Position numbers and translations under genes: made by a program
The notes under the pieces: model-generated
Databases searched by the model: none
Seen by the model: only the letters and a program-made list of their open reading frames with translations
Told to the model about the DNA's origin: nothing
Shown here: positions 31,875 to 41,700 of the stretch, piece by piece
Layout of the letters: the number at the start of each line of letters is the position of its first letter
Numbering within the stretch: position 1 is the stretch's first letter
NCBI GenBank assembly: GCA_001782805.1
Contig: MFPT01000019.1
Span: 1-64,000 of the forward strand
DNA: 64,000 nt
Direction of reading: 5' to 3'
DNA from: Candidatus Magasanikbacteria bacterium RIFCSPHIGHO2_01_FULL_41_23
GTDB lineage: Bacteria; Patescibacteria; ABY1; Magasanikbacterales; UBA922

Positions 31875-33248
31875 ATGAAAAAAAATACAGGAACAATTTC
31901 GCAGATCATCGGCGTCGTTGTTGATGTTCATTTCCCGGAAAATTTACCGGCAATTTATAACGCGCTGGAATTGAAAAAAGAAAATGGAGATTCTCTCATT
32001 TTTGAAGTCCAACAGCATTTGGGCGGCAACACAGTCCGTGCCATTTCCATGGGCGCGACTGATGGTGTAGCGCGTGGTGTGGAAGTTACGGATTTGGGCG
32101 CGCCGATTTCCGTGCCGGTCGGTGAAATTACACTGGGTCGCATGTTTAATGTGGTTGGTGACGCGATTGACGGTAAACCAAATCCCAAAAAAGATAAATT
32201 ATACCCGATTCATCGCGCGGCTCCGGATTTTAAATCTCAATCCCAAAAAACTGAAATTTTGGAAACCGGCATTAAAGTCATTGACTTGCTCTGTCCGTTT
32301 TTGAAAGGTGGAAAAGTTGGTTTGTTTGGTGGTGCGGGAGTTGGTAAAACTGTTATTATCCAAGAATTAATTCGCAACATTGCGCAGGAACACGGTGGTT
32401 ATTCCATGTTTGCCGGAGTCGGGGAACGCACGCGTGAGGGCAATGATTTGTATCGTGAAATGGAAGAATCCGGCGTGTTGGCAAAAACCGCTTTGGTCTT
32501 TGGACAAATGAACGAACCGCCCGGAGCTCGCGCTCGCGTCGCGTTGACCGCGCTTGCCATGGCTGAATATTTTCGTGATGAAGAAGGCCGTGATTTGCTT
32601 TTGTTTGTGGACAATATTTTTCGTTTTACCCAAGCTGGTTCAGAAGTTTCGGCCTTGCTTGGTCGTATGCCATCAGCTGTGGGTTACCAACCAACCCTCG
32701 CGACGGAAATGGGTGCACTACAAGAACGCATCACCTCAACCGACAAAGGTTCAATCACGTCTGTACAAGCCGTATATGTTCCGGCCGATGATTTGACTGA
32801 CCCGGCGCCAGCCACCACTTTCGCGCACTTGGATTCCACGGTAGTATTGAACCGTGCTTTGTCCGAACTCGGTATTTATCCGGCTGTTGATCCGCTGGAT
32901 TCAACTTCAACCATGCTTGACCCGCAAATTGTGGGCGAGGAACATTATAAGGTCGCGCGCGATGTGCAAAAAGTTTTACAGCGTTATCGTGACTTGCAAG
33001 ATATTATCGCGATTCTCGGTATGGAAGAATTATCGGATGAAGATAAATTAACAGTTTCACGCGCACGCAAAATTCAGCGCTTTTTGTCACAGCCGTTCTT
33101 TGTCGCCGAACAATTTACCGGTATGTCGGGGAAATATGTACCAGTCGCGGAAACAGTTCGTGGATTCAAAGAAATTTTAGAAGGTAAACATGACGAAAAA
33201 TCCGAAAGCGCGTTTTATTTGAAGGGTGGGATTGAGGAAGTAAAATAA
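31875..33248 (+). CDS. atpD: F-type ATP synthase subunit beta
   Basis: 457 residues, the catalytic subunit. Walker A GGAGVGKTVIIQEL (near 153-166), catalytic GERTREGNDLYREM, Walker B LLLFVDNIFRFTQAGSEVSALLGRMPSAVGYQPTLA region, and the C-terminal domain are intact. Length is typical. A hairpin element and about 55 extra bases separate it from atpG, so its translation is not coupled to gamma. Confidence 0.97.
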   Translation: MKKNTGTISQIIGVVVDVHFPENLPAIYNALELKKENGDSLIFEVQQHLGGNTVRAISMGATDGVARGVEVTDLGAPISVPVGEITLGRMFNVVGDAIDGKPNPKKDKLYPIHRAAPDFKSQSQKTEILETGIKVIDLLCPFLKGGKVGLFGGAGVGKTVIIQELIRNIAQEHGGYSMFAGVGERTREGNDLYREMEESGVLAKTALVFGQMNEPPGARARVALTALAMAEYFRDEEGRDLLLFVDNIFRFTQAGSEVSALLGRMPSAVGYQPTLATEMGALQERITSTDKGSITSVQAVYVPADDLTDPAPATTFAHLDSTVVLNRALSELGIYPAVDPLDSTSTMLDPQIVGEEHYKVARDVQKVLQRYRDLQDIIAILGMEELSDEDKLTVSRARKIQRFLSQPFFVAEQFTGMSGKYVPVAETVRGFKEILEGKHDEKSESAFYLKGGIEEVK

Positions 33249-33293
33249 AACAGCTTTGAAAATTTGCGGGAAGTTAAGTAATAAGATTAGTGT

Positions 33294-33713
33294 ATGAATT
33301 TTTCTCTAAAAATTGTCAGTCCTGATGGACCAACATTCAGTGGCGAAGTGGAGTCAGTTAGTTTGCCGACTGCAATGGGCGAAATTACGGTTTTGTCGCA
33401 TCATGTTCCCTTAATTGCGGTTCTCGCGTCCGGTGAAGCGCGCATCAAACAAGGGAATGAAACAATTTTTTTGTCAGTTTCAAGCGGTGTGATTGAAATT
33501 CGTCCCGACAATACCGTGTATGTTTTGGCTGAAACCGCGGAACGCGCTGAACAGATTGATTTAGCTCGTGCTGAAACAGCCAAACTCCGTGCCGAAGAAT
33601 TAATGAAACAACGCGATCGTATGGATGACGAACAATTCGCGCTCGTTATGGCCAAAATGGAAAAAGAATTGGCACGACTGAGAGTTGGGAAAAAATGGCG
33701 GAATGTAGGGTAA
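33294..33713 (+). CDS. atpC: F-type ATP synthase subunit epsilon
   Basis: 139 residues: an N-terminal beta sandwich (LKIVSPDGPTFSGEVESVSLPTAMGEITVLSHHVPLIA) and a C-terminal helical hairpin (DLARAETAKLRAEEL, LAKMEKELARLRV-like). It links the c ring to gamma and can inhibit ATP hydrolysis. It is the last gene of the operon; a new consensus promoter begins eight bases after its stop. Confidence 0.94.
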   Translation: MNFSLKIVSPDGPTFSGEVESVSLPTAMGEITVLSHHVPLIAVLASGEARIKQGNETIFLSVSSGVIEIRPDNTVYVLAETAERAEQIDLARAETAKLRAEELMKQRDRMDDEQFALVMAKMEKELARLRVGKKWRNVG

Positions 33714-33721
33714 TAGACCAG

Positions 33722-33750
33722 TTGACATTTTTTAAAGTCACTGCTATAAT
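33722..33750 (+). promoter_or_regulatory. fully consensus sigma70 promoter
   Basis: TTGACA at 33722-33727, 17-base spacer, TATAAT at 33745-33750. It is the best match in the window and drives a 39-codon gene with its own terminator. Confidence 0.88.
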
Positions 33751-33775
33751 CGCGGTTCATTAAATATATTATTTT

Positions 33776-33895
33776 ATGCAATGTCAATCCTGCGCCAAAT
33801 CCACTACCGAAGACACAGTATGTCCGGACTGCGACACCTGTGAATCCTGCTGCGGCTGTCGTGGCGCCATGGATACGTCAAGTGACGATGAATAA
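33776..33895 (+). CDS. 39-residue cysteine-rich small protein
   Basis: Begins MQCQSC and has eight Cys in 39 residues: CxxC at 3-6, then C16, C19, C22, C25, C26 and C28, followed by an acidic tail (MDTSSDDE). This spacing suggests a zinc ribbon or other metal-binding fold. It is too short to be listed by most gene finders, but a perfect promoter lies 25 bases upstream and a strong terminator nine bases downstream, which makes a separate monocistronic transcript. No family is recognised. High expression is likely from the promoter. Confidence 0.72.
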   Translation: MQCQSCAKSTTEDTVCPDCDTCESCCGCRGAMDTSSDDE

Positions 33896-33903
33896 TAATG
33901 ATT

Positions 33904-33937
33904 AAAAAATTCCGCAGTCAAACTGGGGAATTTTTTT
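33904..33937 (+). terminator. intrinsic terminator after the Cys-rich gene
   Basis: Stem AAAAAATTCC (33904-33913) / GGAATTTTTT (33927-33936) with an inner CAGT/ACTG extension, followed by T. The ABC transporter ATG is only ten bases beyond. Confidence 0.85.
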
Positions 33938-33946
33938 ACCAAAAAT

Positions 33947-35707
33947 ATGAACTCCCACATCAAATCTACCGGCAAAATTTATTGGCGTTTTATCCGCCAA
34001 AATCGTTGGAGCATGACGGTGGTCATGGTACTTTTGGTTATCGCCAACATCGTAAACCTGATGCCGCCGATTTATTTTAAGAAGTTGTTTGATGCGATTG
34101 CGAATGAATCTGAGCTGATAATCATGTTCCCCATTTTGTTGATGGTCGCGGTTTTTTATACGTTTGACTGGATACTCTGGCACACCGTTCGCTTTATCTT
34201 AAATGTGAAACAACCGAAAATGATGGCGGAAATTGAACAATATTGTTTTTCTTATTTGCATAATCATTCCATTGATTTTTTTCAAAATAATTTTGTGGGC
34301 TCTTTGGTTAAGCGCATCAATCGTTTTGTGCAAGCGTTTGAGCGCATTATGGATCGCTTCTTGTGGAATATTTTGCAGATTTTGGTGGGCACGATTGTCA
34401 TGATTGTAGTTTTGTGGTCGCGCAATCCATGGTTGTCATTGATCATGATAGTCTGGATTGTGCTCTACAGCCTCATGAATATTTGGCTGATTCGTAAAAA
34501 ATTGCCCTATGATATTAAACGCAGTGAATTGGAAAGCGTTACCACGGGTTTTTTGGCAGACACGATTTCCAATCAATCGGCCGTGAAATTTTACAATGGT
34601 TATGGACGAGAAGTAAACAGTTTCAAAAAATTATTGCATCAAGTGCGCGCGGCCAAAACAAAATCATATAATTTGGATACGTGGTTTGAGGGAGCGCAAA
34701 CATTTTTAATGTATGGTTTGGAAATTGTCATGTTATATGGCGCGCTTATTTTGTGGAAACGCGGGATTTTAACCATCGGCGATTTTGCTTTGATTCAATC
34801 ATATTTGTTGACTTTATTTTTGCGCATTTGGGATTTGGGAAAAATCATTCGTGGTATTTATGAAGATTTGGCCGATGCCAAAGAAATGACGGAAATTTTG
34901 GAAACACCAGTCGCGATTCATGATGCGCCAAACGCTAAACCATTGCTAGTTCCGAACGGCGAAGTATTATTTCAAAAGGTAAGTTTTGCGTATAACAGCA
35001 CGCGTACTGTGCTTAAACTTTTCTCTTGTGTGATTAAGCCTGGTGAACGCGTGGCTTTGGTTGGACCATCAGGCGCGGGCAAGTCAACTATTATTAAAAT
35101 TTTGTTGCGTTTGTACGAAGTTAGTGCGGGTAAAATTTTCATTGATGAAATAGACGCGAAAAAAGTAACTTTGGAAAGTTTGTGGGGCGCCATGAGTTAT
35201 GTGCCGCAAGAAGCATTACTGTTCCATCGTTCCATAAAAGAAAATATTCGCTATGGCAAACCGGACGCGACTGACGATGAAATAATTGACGCGGCCAAGC
35301 TCGCGCATTGTCATGAATTTATTTTGGAATTATCCGATGGATACGATACGTTGGTGGGCGAACGCGGCGTGAAATTATCCGGCGGTGAACGGCAACGCGT
35401 GGCCATTGCGCGGGCGATTTTACGTAACGCGCCTATTTTACTTTTGGATGAAGCCACGTCCAGTTTGGATTCTGAATCTGAACATTTGATTCAGTACGCG
35501 CTTGAGGCCGTGATGAAAGGCAAAACCGTGATCGCCATTGCGCATCGCTTGTCCACGATTATGCATATGGATCGCATCATTGTTTTAAAAGACGGAAAAA
35601 TCGCAGAAGAAGGGTCGCATAACGAATTATTGCAAAAAGAAAACGGTGTTTATCATGGACTCTGGAGTTTGCAAGTCGGCGGATTTTTGGGCGGGGATGA
35701 TGAATAA
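33947..35707 (+). CDS. ABC exporter half-transporter (MsbA-like)
   Basis: 586 residues: an N-terminal domain with six helices (about 20-310) and a C-terminal ATPase domain with Walker A GPSGAGKST, Q loop YVPQEALLF, signature LSGGERQRVA, Walker B ILLLDEATSSLDS and switch His AHRLST. Such proteins work as dimers and flip lipids or export peptides or drugs. The substrate is unknown. The gene stands alone: a terminator ends ten bases before its start, so its promoter must overlap or precede that terminator, or it relies on read-through. Confidence 0.92.
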   Translation: MNSHIKSTGKIYWRFIRQNRWSMTVVMVLLVIANIVNLMPPIYFKKLFDAIANESELIIMFPILLMVAVFYTFDWILWHTVRFILNVKQPKMMAEIEQYCFSYLHNHSIDFFQNNFVGSLVKRINRFVQAFERIMDRFLWNILQILVGTIVMIVVLWSRNPWLSLIMIVWIVLYSLMNIWLIRKKLPYDIKRSELESVTTGFLADTISNQSAVKFYNGYGREVNSFKKLLHQVRAAKTKSYNLDTWFEGAQTFLMYGLEIVMLYGALILWKRGILTIGDFALIQSYLLTLFLRIWDLGKIIRGIYEDLADAKEMTEILETPVAIHDAPNAKPLLVPNGEVLFQKVSFAYNSTRTVLKLFSCVIKPGERVALVGPSGAGKSTIIKILLRLYEVSAGKIFIDEIDAKKVTLESLWGAMSYVPQEALLFHRSIKENIRYGKPDATDDEIIDAAKLAHCHEFILELSDGYDTLVGERGVKLSGGERQRVAIARAILRNAPILLLDEATSSLDSESEHLIQYALEAVMKGKTVIAIAHRLSTIMHMDRIIVLKDGKIAEEGSHNELLQKENGVYHGLWSLQVGGFLGGDDE

Positions 35708-35738
35708 TTTGTCCTCTTGATAAATAAGTACAATTCTC

Positions 35739-35767
35739 TTGACATTTTGTGATTCAGCCTATATAAT
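35739..35767 (+). promoter_or_regulatory. consensus promoter of typA
   Basis: TTGACA at 35739-35744, 17-base spacer, TATAAT at 35762-35767. The leader of about 53 bases holds a hairpin ACGAC-GGGCAC-GTCGT just before the start codon. Confidence 0.85.
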
Positions 35768-35826
35768 CAGCGAGTTCTAACTCATCCTTTGTTTCAGGTA
35801 CGACGGGCACGTCGTTTATTATTTTT

Positions 35827-37674
35827 ATGGAAATTCGCAACATTGCCATTATCGCGCACGTTGATCACGGCAAAACCACTTTGACCGATGCTTTGATGCG
35901 CCAAACCGGTATGGTAACGGATGAAACAGTAACCATGGATTCCAACGCTCTGGAAAAAGAACGCGGCATTACGATTTACGCCAAAAATGGCAGTTTATTT
36001 TACCCCTCGACCCATTCGATTGGGGCTCAGGGCTCAGGGCGAGAACCTACAAAAATAAATATTGTTGACACACCTGGCCACGCGGATTTTGGTTCAGAAG
36101 TGGAACGCGTTTTGCGCTCCATTGATTCCGTGCTTTTGATTGTGGATGCGCAAGAAGGGCCTATGCCGCAAACAAAATTTGTGTTAAAAAAATCTTTGGA
36201 ATTGGGACTTAAACCGATTGTAGTTTTAAATAAAATTGATAAACCGGCCGCTGATGTCCAACGTTCGCACGATCAAGTGTTGGAATTGTTTATGGATTTG
36301 GGCGCGAATGATGAACAATTAAATTTTACGACCGTGTACGCGATTGGCCGTCAAGGAATTGCCAAATTAAAAATGGAAGATGAAGGAAAAGATTTAACGC
36401 CATTACTGGATACGATTTTACGTTTAGTTCCGCCTGCGCCACATAATGTGGACGCGCCATTCCGCATGCAGCCGTTTAATTTAGGTTATGATAATTACGT
36501 TGGTCGTTTGGCAGTCGGTCGCGTATATGAAGGAAAAATTAACGTGGGCGATAAAGTAATTGTGAAAAAACCGACCGGTGAAACGCGCACTGGAAATATT
36601 ACGAAAATTTTTACGTTTAAAGGAACGACGCGGATTGAAGATACACAAGCCTCGGCCGGAGACATTGCTATGATCGCGGGAATCGCGGACATTGATATTG
36701 GGGAAACGATTTGTGTGTCGGCGGATCAAGAACCATTGCCTGCGATTAAAGTTGACGAACCAACAATTTCCCTGAATTTTTTGGTGAATAATTCGCCGTT
36801 TGCCGGACGCGAAGGAAAATTTGTGACCAACAGTCAAATTCGCGAACGCTTGGAAAAAGAATTGGAAGTGAACGTGGGTTTGAAAATTGATTTTTCCGCG
36901 TCTGATCATTATAAAGTATTTGGTCGTGGCGAATTGCATGTGGCGATTTTGTTGGAAAATATGCGGCGCGAAGGTTTTGAAATTCAAGTTTCGCAACCAC
37001 AAGTTATTATTAAAGAAATACTTTCGACAAGCTCAGGACAAGTTATTAAAGTAGAACCATTTGAAGAAGTCACGGTTGATGTTCCCGATGAATTTGCCGG
37101 CACAGTGATTGAAAAATTGGGACGACGCAAAGCCCAGATGACTGATATGCGTCAAAAAGACGGCCAAACGCGCATTATTTTTGAAATGCCCACACGGGGA
37201 TTGTTAGGTTATCGCGGTCAATTTGTCATGGACACGCGTGGCGAAGGAATTTTATGCAGTCGCGTTTTGGAATTTCGTCCGTATGTCGGTGAAATTGCCA
37301 AACGTGATGTTGGTTCTATGGTTTCCATGGTGGATGGCAAAGCGCTTGGTTTTTCTTTATTTAATTTGCAGGATCGCGGTGTTTTGTATATTCCTCCCGC
37401 GACCGAAGTGTATGAAGGCATGGTCATTGGTAATGTCAGTAAAGGCCAGGACATGGCGGTGAATCCAATCAAAGGAAAACAACTCACGAATATGCGCGCT
37501 AGTGGAACAGACGAAGCATTGACTTTGGTTCCTCCTATGGAAATTACATTGGAACGCGGTTTGGAAGTGATGGCCGAAGATGAATATCTGGAAATTACGC
37601 CCAAAAGTATCCGTTTGCGCAAGCAGTATTTGAAAGAAAATGAGCGCGTGCGCGCCGGCCGAAGCAGTAAATAA
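35827..37674 (+). CDS. typA: translational GTPase TypA/BipA
   Basis: 615 residues, ribosome-bound GTPase needed for growth under stress. G1 AHVDHGKT (10-17), G2 region with ERGITI, G3 DTPGHADF, G4 NKID, then EF-G-like domains III and V and the BipA-specific C-terminus. Two inserts relate to palindromic repeats: PSTHSIGAQGSGREPT at about 60-75, just before the G3 strand, where the family has a short turn, and STSSGQ at 400-405 between two beta elements. Motifs needed for GTP binding are kept, so the protein should be active. Confidence 0.96.
   Translation: MEIRNIAIIAHVDHGKTTLTDALMRQTGMVTDETVTMDSNALEKERGITIYAKNGSLFYPSTHSIGAQGSGREPTKINIVDTPGHADFGSEVERVLRSIDSVLLIVDAQEGPMPQTKFVLKKSLELGLKPIVVLNKIDKPAADVQRSHDQVLELFMDLGANDEQLNFTTVYAIGRQGIAKLKMEDEGKDLTPLLDTILRLVPPAPHNVDAPFRMQPFNLGYDNYVGRLAVGRVYEGKINVGDKVIVKKPTGETRTGNITKIFTFKGTTRIEDTQASAGDIAMIAGIADIDIGETICVSADQEPLPAIKVDEPTISLNFLVNNSPFAGREGKFVTNSQIRERLEKELEVNVGLKIDFSASDHYKVFGRGELHVAILLENMRREGFEIQVSQPQVIIKEILSTSSGQVIKVEPFEEVTVDVPDEFAGTVIEKLGRRKAQMTDMRQKDGQTRIIFEMPTRGLLGYRGQFVMDTRGEGILCSRVLEFRPYVGEIAKRDVGSMVSMVDGKALGFSLFNLQDRGVLYIPPATEVYEGMVIGNVSKGQDMAVNPIKGKQLTNMRASGTDEALTLVPPMEITLERGLEVMAEDEYLEITPKSIRLRKQYLKENERVRAGRSSK
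36003..36042. repeat. degenerate palindromic repeat in typA, site 1
   Basis: A block beginning CCCTCGACCCATTCGATTGG, with a duplicated GGCTCAGGGCTCAGGG at its right end, read in frame as the STHSIGAQGSG segment. Confidence 0.6.
37023..37037. repeat. palindromic repeat in typA, site 2
   Basis: TTCGACAAGCTCAGG read as S-T-S-S-G-Q (residues 400-405), the same peptide as in LeuRS. Confidence 0.85.
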
Positions 37675-37699
37675 TTTTTTTAATCATTGTAATTACTAT

Positions 37700-38233
37700 A
37701 TGGCTTTCTATAACAAGGAGAAGCGGTCAGAATACGGCGGTCCGAAAAAATTTGGTAATGGGGGAGGATTTGATCGCAACGACCGTGGGGATCGAGGTGG
37801 TCGAGGTGGTTTTGGCGGCCGAACAGAAATGTTTCAGGCCGTATGTAGTCAATGTCAAAAGGATTGTGAAGTTCCGTTTCGTCCGAATGGCCGCAAGCCG
37901 GTTTTCTGTAGTATTTGTTTTGGTAAACAAGGTGGTACGAGTCCTGACAAAGGCGGAGAACGTAGTTTTGGGCGACCAGAGAGAAGTTTTGATCGTCCTT
38001 CATTTGGCGGCCGCGGATCACGCGATTTTGCGCCCAGTCGTCCCGCCCCCCAAGAAAATCTTAAAGAACAATTTGACAAACTGAGTAACAAACTCGATCG
38101 CATTATAGATTTGTTAATGAAAACTGAAGCGCCGACTCCTTCAAAAATGGAAATGGAATTGGAAAATGAAGAAGATAAAATGCCTCCAATTGTGAAAAAA
38201 GTTAAAAAAGTGGCGAAGGCGAAAAGGAAATAA
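37700..38233 (+). CDS. zinc-ribbon protein with RGG-like flanks
   Basis: 177 residues. Gly/Arg-rich N-terminus (about 15-48), then FQAVCSQCQKDCEVPFRP and PVFCSICFGKQ, giving two C-x-x-C pairs about 20 residues apart (50-75), a second Gly/Arg-rich stretch, a short coiled segment NLKEQFDKLSNKLDRIIDLLMK (split here by its start) and a Lys-rich tail VKKVKKVAKAKRK. This CxxC domain is common in CPR proteins of unknown role; the RGG and basic parts suggest nucleic acid binding. ATG 37700 is chosen because the frame upstream overlaps typA. Confidence 0.78.
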   Translation: MAFYNKEKRSEYGGPKKFGNGGGFDRNDRGDRGGRGGFGGRTEMFQAVCSQCQKDCEVPFRPNGRKPVFCSICFGKQGGTSPDKGGERSFGRPERSFDRPSFGGRGSRDFAPSRPAPQENLKEQFDKLSNKLDRIIDLLMKTEAPTPSKMEMELENEEDKMPPIVKKVKKVAKAKRK

Positions 38234-38281
38234 AATAAATTATTAGTGGAGATTGTCTCCTAGTTAATCCCCATTTTATTT
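38228..38281. other. nested hairpin at the stop of the zinc-ribbon gene
   Basis: Outer stem AAATAAAAT (38228-38236) / ATTTTATTT (38273-38281), inner hairpin GGAGA-TTG-TCTCC. The left arm holds the TAA stop, the right arm overlaps the next -35 box. Layout resembles the family B elements, but the internal motifs differ. Confidence 0.5.
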
Positions 38282-38308
38282 GACAAGCCAAATTGTTCTT
38301 GGTATATT
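38280..38308 (+). promoter_or_regulatory. promoter of the RRM protein gene
   Basis: TTGACA at 38280-38285, 17-base spacer, TATATT at 38303-38308. The leader of about 74 bases has a CGCGG-ACAA-CCGCG hairpin. Confidence 0.78.
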
Positions 38309-38388
38309 TTTCCCAATCGTCCATTTAACGCGGACAACCGCGAAATTTTTAATAGGTCGGGGCGAGTTAAAAGTTTTAAGATACAGCT

Positions 38389-38670
38389 ATGAGTCAGACA
38401 TTATATGTCGGTAACGTCTCATACCAATCCACTGATGAAAGTTTAGCCACGGCTTTTGGCCAGGCCGGAACTGTCGTATCAGCCAAGATTGTTATGGACA
38501 AATTTACCGGACGATCTCGTGGTTTTGCTTTCGTCGACATGGATACAGCCGAAAGCGCCCAAAAAGCAATTGATTTGCTTAATGGCAAAGACCTCGATGG
38601 CCGCGAGCTTCGCGTAAGCTTGGCCCGTCCCAAAGAAGACCGACCACCTCGCCGCGATTTCCGCAACTAG
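38389..38670 (+). CDS. RNA-binding protein with one RRM domain
   Basis: 93 residues, nearly all a single RNA recognition motif: RNP2 LYVGNVSY (5-12) and RNP1 RSRGFAFVDM (near 43-52), then a short basic tail RPPRRDFRN. Similar small proteins in cyanobacteria and other bacteria bind single-stranded RNA and are often cold-induced. The gene is monocistronic with a strong promoter, a structured leader and a strong terminator, so it may be abundant and post-transcriptionally regulated (inference). Confidence 0.95.
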   Translation: MSQTLYVGNVSYQSTDESLATAFGQAGTVVSAKIVMDKFTGRSRGFAFVDMDTAESAQKAIDLLNGKDLDGRELRVSLARPKEDRPPRRDFRN

Positions 38671-38689
38671 TCTCTAGTTCGAAAAATCC

Positions 38690-38720
38690 AAAAGACCCTG
38701 CTGAAAAGCGTGGGTCTTTT
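38690..38720 (+). terminator. intrinsic terminator after the RRM gene
   Basis: Stem AAAAGACCC / GGGTCTTTT (38690-38698 and 38712-38720) with a 13-base loop. Confidence 0.88.
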
Positions 38721-38769
38721 ATATTGTTTAATTTTTTGTTATTCTTGTTTTAGCTTTTGTGAAATTTTT

Positions 38770-41700
38770 ATGAATACATTAAACCAATCGCAAAAAGAGG
38801 CCATTGAATACATTTCCAACCCTCTCCTCATCGTCGCCGGCGCGGGCACGGGAAAAACAACGGTGATCACGGAAAAAATCGCACATCTTATTTCTTTCGG
38901 CTTGGCAAAACCCGAGGAAATTTTGGCGCTGACGTTTACGGATAAAGCCGCGAACGAATTACTGGAACGCGTGGATGCGCGTTTGGAATTGGGCTATGTG
39001 GATCTGCAAGTTTCCACATTTCATAAATTTTGCGAACGACTACTCCAAGAATACGCGCTGGACATTGGATTGCCACGCCAATTTAAATTAATTACGGAAA
39101 CTGATGCCTGGCTTTTATTGCGTGATAAAATATATGAACTTGGTTTGGGTTATTATCGTCCGCTTGGCAATCCGGTCAAATATATTTCTGATTTATTGCG
39201 TCATTTTTCCAAATGTAAAGATGAGTTAATTACTCCTGCGGATTATTTGGCGCACGCGGAAAGTGTGGCGCATGAAACAGGCAGTGAAACTGGAGATGAA
39301 AAATCGCGTTTGACTGAACTCGCGAACGCGTATCACGCGTATAATCAATTGATTTTACAAGCCAGTGGATTGGATTTTGGTGATTTGATTTTTTATAGCG
39401 TGCAATTATTGCGCACGCGTCCGGAAATTTTGCAGAAAGTTAATAAGCAATATAAATATATTTTGGTGGATGAATTTCAAGATGTGAATTGGGCGCAATA
39501 TCAATTGGTGAAAGAACTCGCACGCGGTGGCCAGCTAACAGTGGTTGGTGACGACGATCAATCAATTTACGCGTTTCGCGGCGCCAGTGTTTCCAATATC
39601 TTGCGTTTTAAAGATGATTATCCCACGGCCAAAAGCATTGTGTTGAATGCCAATTATCGCTCGCGTCTGGAAATTTTGGATGTCGCGTATAGGTTAATTC
39701 AAAATAATAATCCGGATCGGTTGGAAGTAAAATTAGGTTTGGATAAAAAATTAATCGCGTCCGCGGAGTTTGGTGTTTTGCAAAAAAATCAAACAGTTGT
39801 AACTTATTTGAAAGCGGAGACAATAGACGCGGAAGTGCGTGGCGTAATTCAAGAAATTATCAGCTTAAAACAAAATAATCCGGACACGGTTTGGGATGAT
39901 TTCGCGATTTTGGCGCGCGCGAATAATCATCTGGATCCGTTTATTCGCGGACTGGAAGTGGCGGGAATTTCGTATGAATTTTTATCCGCGGCCGGGCTAT
40001 ATCGTCAACCGATTGTGTTGGACGCGTTTAGTTTTTTTAAAATTGTGCATCAAACGCAAGAAAATTCCGCGTTATTTAGATTGTTGAATTTACCATGTTT
40101 GAATTTTGATCCGCATGACACGCAAAAATTACTGGCCGTGGCCAAGAAAAAAAGTTTGTCGTATTTTGAAGCTTTGGCTCTGGCGCCGCAATGGGGATTG
40201 ACTTCTGATGGAATAAAGATTTGCGCAAAATTGCATGGATTATTATCTGCGGCCGTTGGTAAAAGCAATACGGATAAACCATCAAATCTCCTTTACTCTT
40301 TTTTGGAAGAATCAGGTTATTTGCAATTTTTAGCACATAAAGAAAATGAGGGTGATCGGACGATTATTCGCCAAATTTATCAGCTTCAACAATTTTTGGA
40401 AACAGTGACGCGATTTGAAGAAACTGTTCCCGATCCGCACGTTGCTCATTTTGTGGAATATCTGAATACGATCTTGGAATCAGGCGATGAAGGAGGATTG
40501 TATCAACCGACTGATACGCCGGATTCGGTGAATGTTTTGAGCGCGCATGGCGCCAAAGGTTTGGAATTTAAATATGTGTTTGTGGTCAACATGGTGGAAG
40601 AACGATTTCCGACGCGTCGTCGTGGAACTGGTTTGGAAATTCCCGAAGAACTTATTCATGAACATGTGCCCGAAGGAGATTATCATCTGGAAGAAGAAAG
40701 ACGTTTGTTTTATGTAGCGACTACGCGCGCCAAAGAGCGTTTATATTTTTCCAGCGCGGAAAATTATGGTGGCGTGCGCGCTAAAAAAGTGTCGCGATTT
40801 TTGGTGGAAGCGGGCGTTGTGGAAGAAACTCCTAAAAAAGAAAAACCTGTCGTGAGTTTGTCTCGCAGTGAGCTTGTCGAATTGTCGAGCCAATCAGAAC
40901 CGAAAAAATCAGTTACTGATTTTGCCCCGCCAATTATGAGGCCGGCAAAAGAAAATCCCGTAGTTTACGAATTACCCAAAGCCTTTTCTTTTTCCCAAAT
41001 AAAATCATACCAAACCTGTCCGTACCAATATAAGTTGGCGCATATTTTAAAATTACCCACGAAGAGCTCGTTTAATTTTAGTTTTGGCCAAAGTATGCAT
41101 GCGACTTTGCAAGATTTTTATACCAAAGTGCAGACGATGAATCGCGCTAAACAAGAATCTTTATTTTCCCTGCCATTGGTCTCGGCCGCAATCATGTCGG
41201 CTGACAGCGTAAAAGTACCAACACTCGCGGAATTATATAAAATGTATGACGCGCATTGGATTCCGGATTGGTATGAAAATAAAAAACAACGCGCGGAATA
41301 TTATGCCAAAGGAAAAGATATTTTGAAAAAGTTTTACGCGGCCGAAGATGGACGCTGGACAATTCCCGTATCCTTGGAAGGCTGGTTTAAAATTAAAGTG
41401 GGAAATTATTTGGTGCATGGTCGCATTGATCGCGTGGATCAAGCTTCCGATGGAACGCTCCATATTATTGATTACAAAACCGGCCAAGCAAAAGAAACAC
41501 TGACGACCGAAGACAAAGAACAATTATTGATTTACCAAATCGCGGCCGAAACTTTACCTGAATATCGCCAGATTGGTAAAACTGGACAGCTGACTTTTTA
41601 TTATTTAAATGATATTTTGAAAACCTCTTTTCTCGGTGATCCGGAAGATTTGGAAAAAATAAAAGGAAAAATAACTGCGACAATTGACCAAATTTATGCG

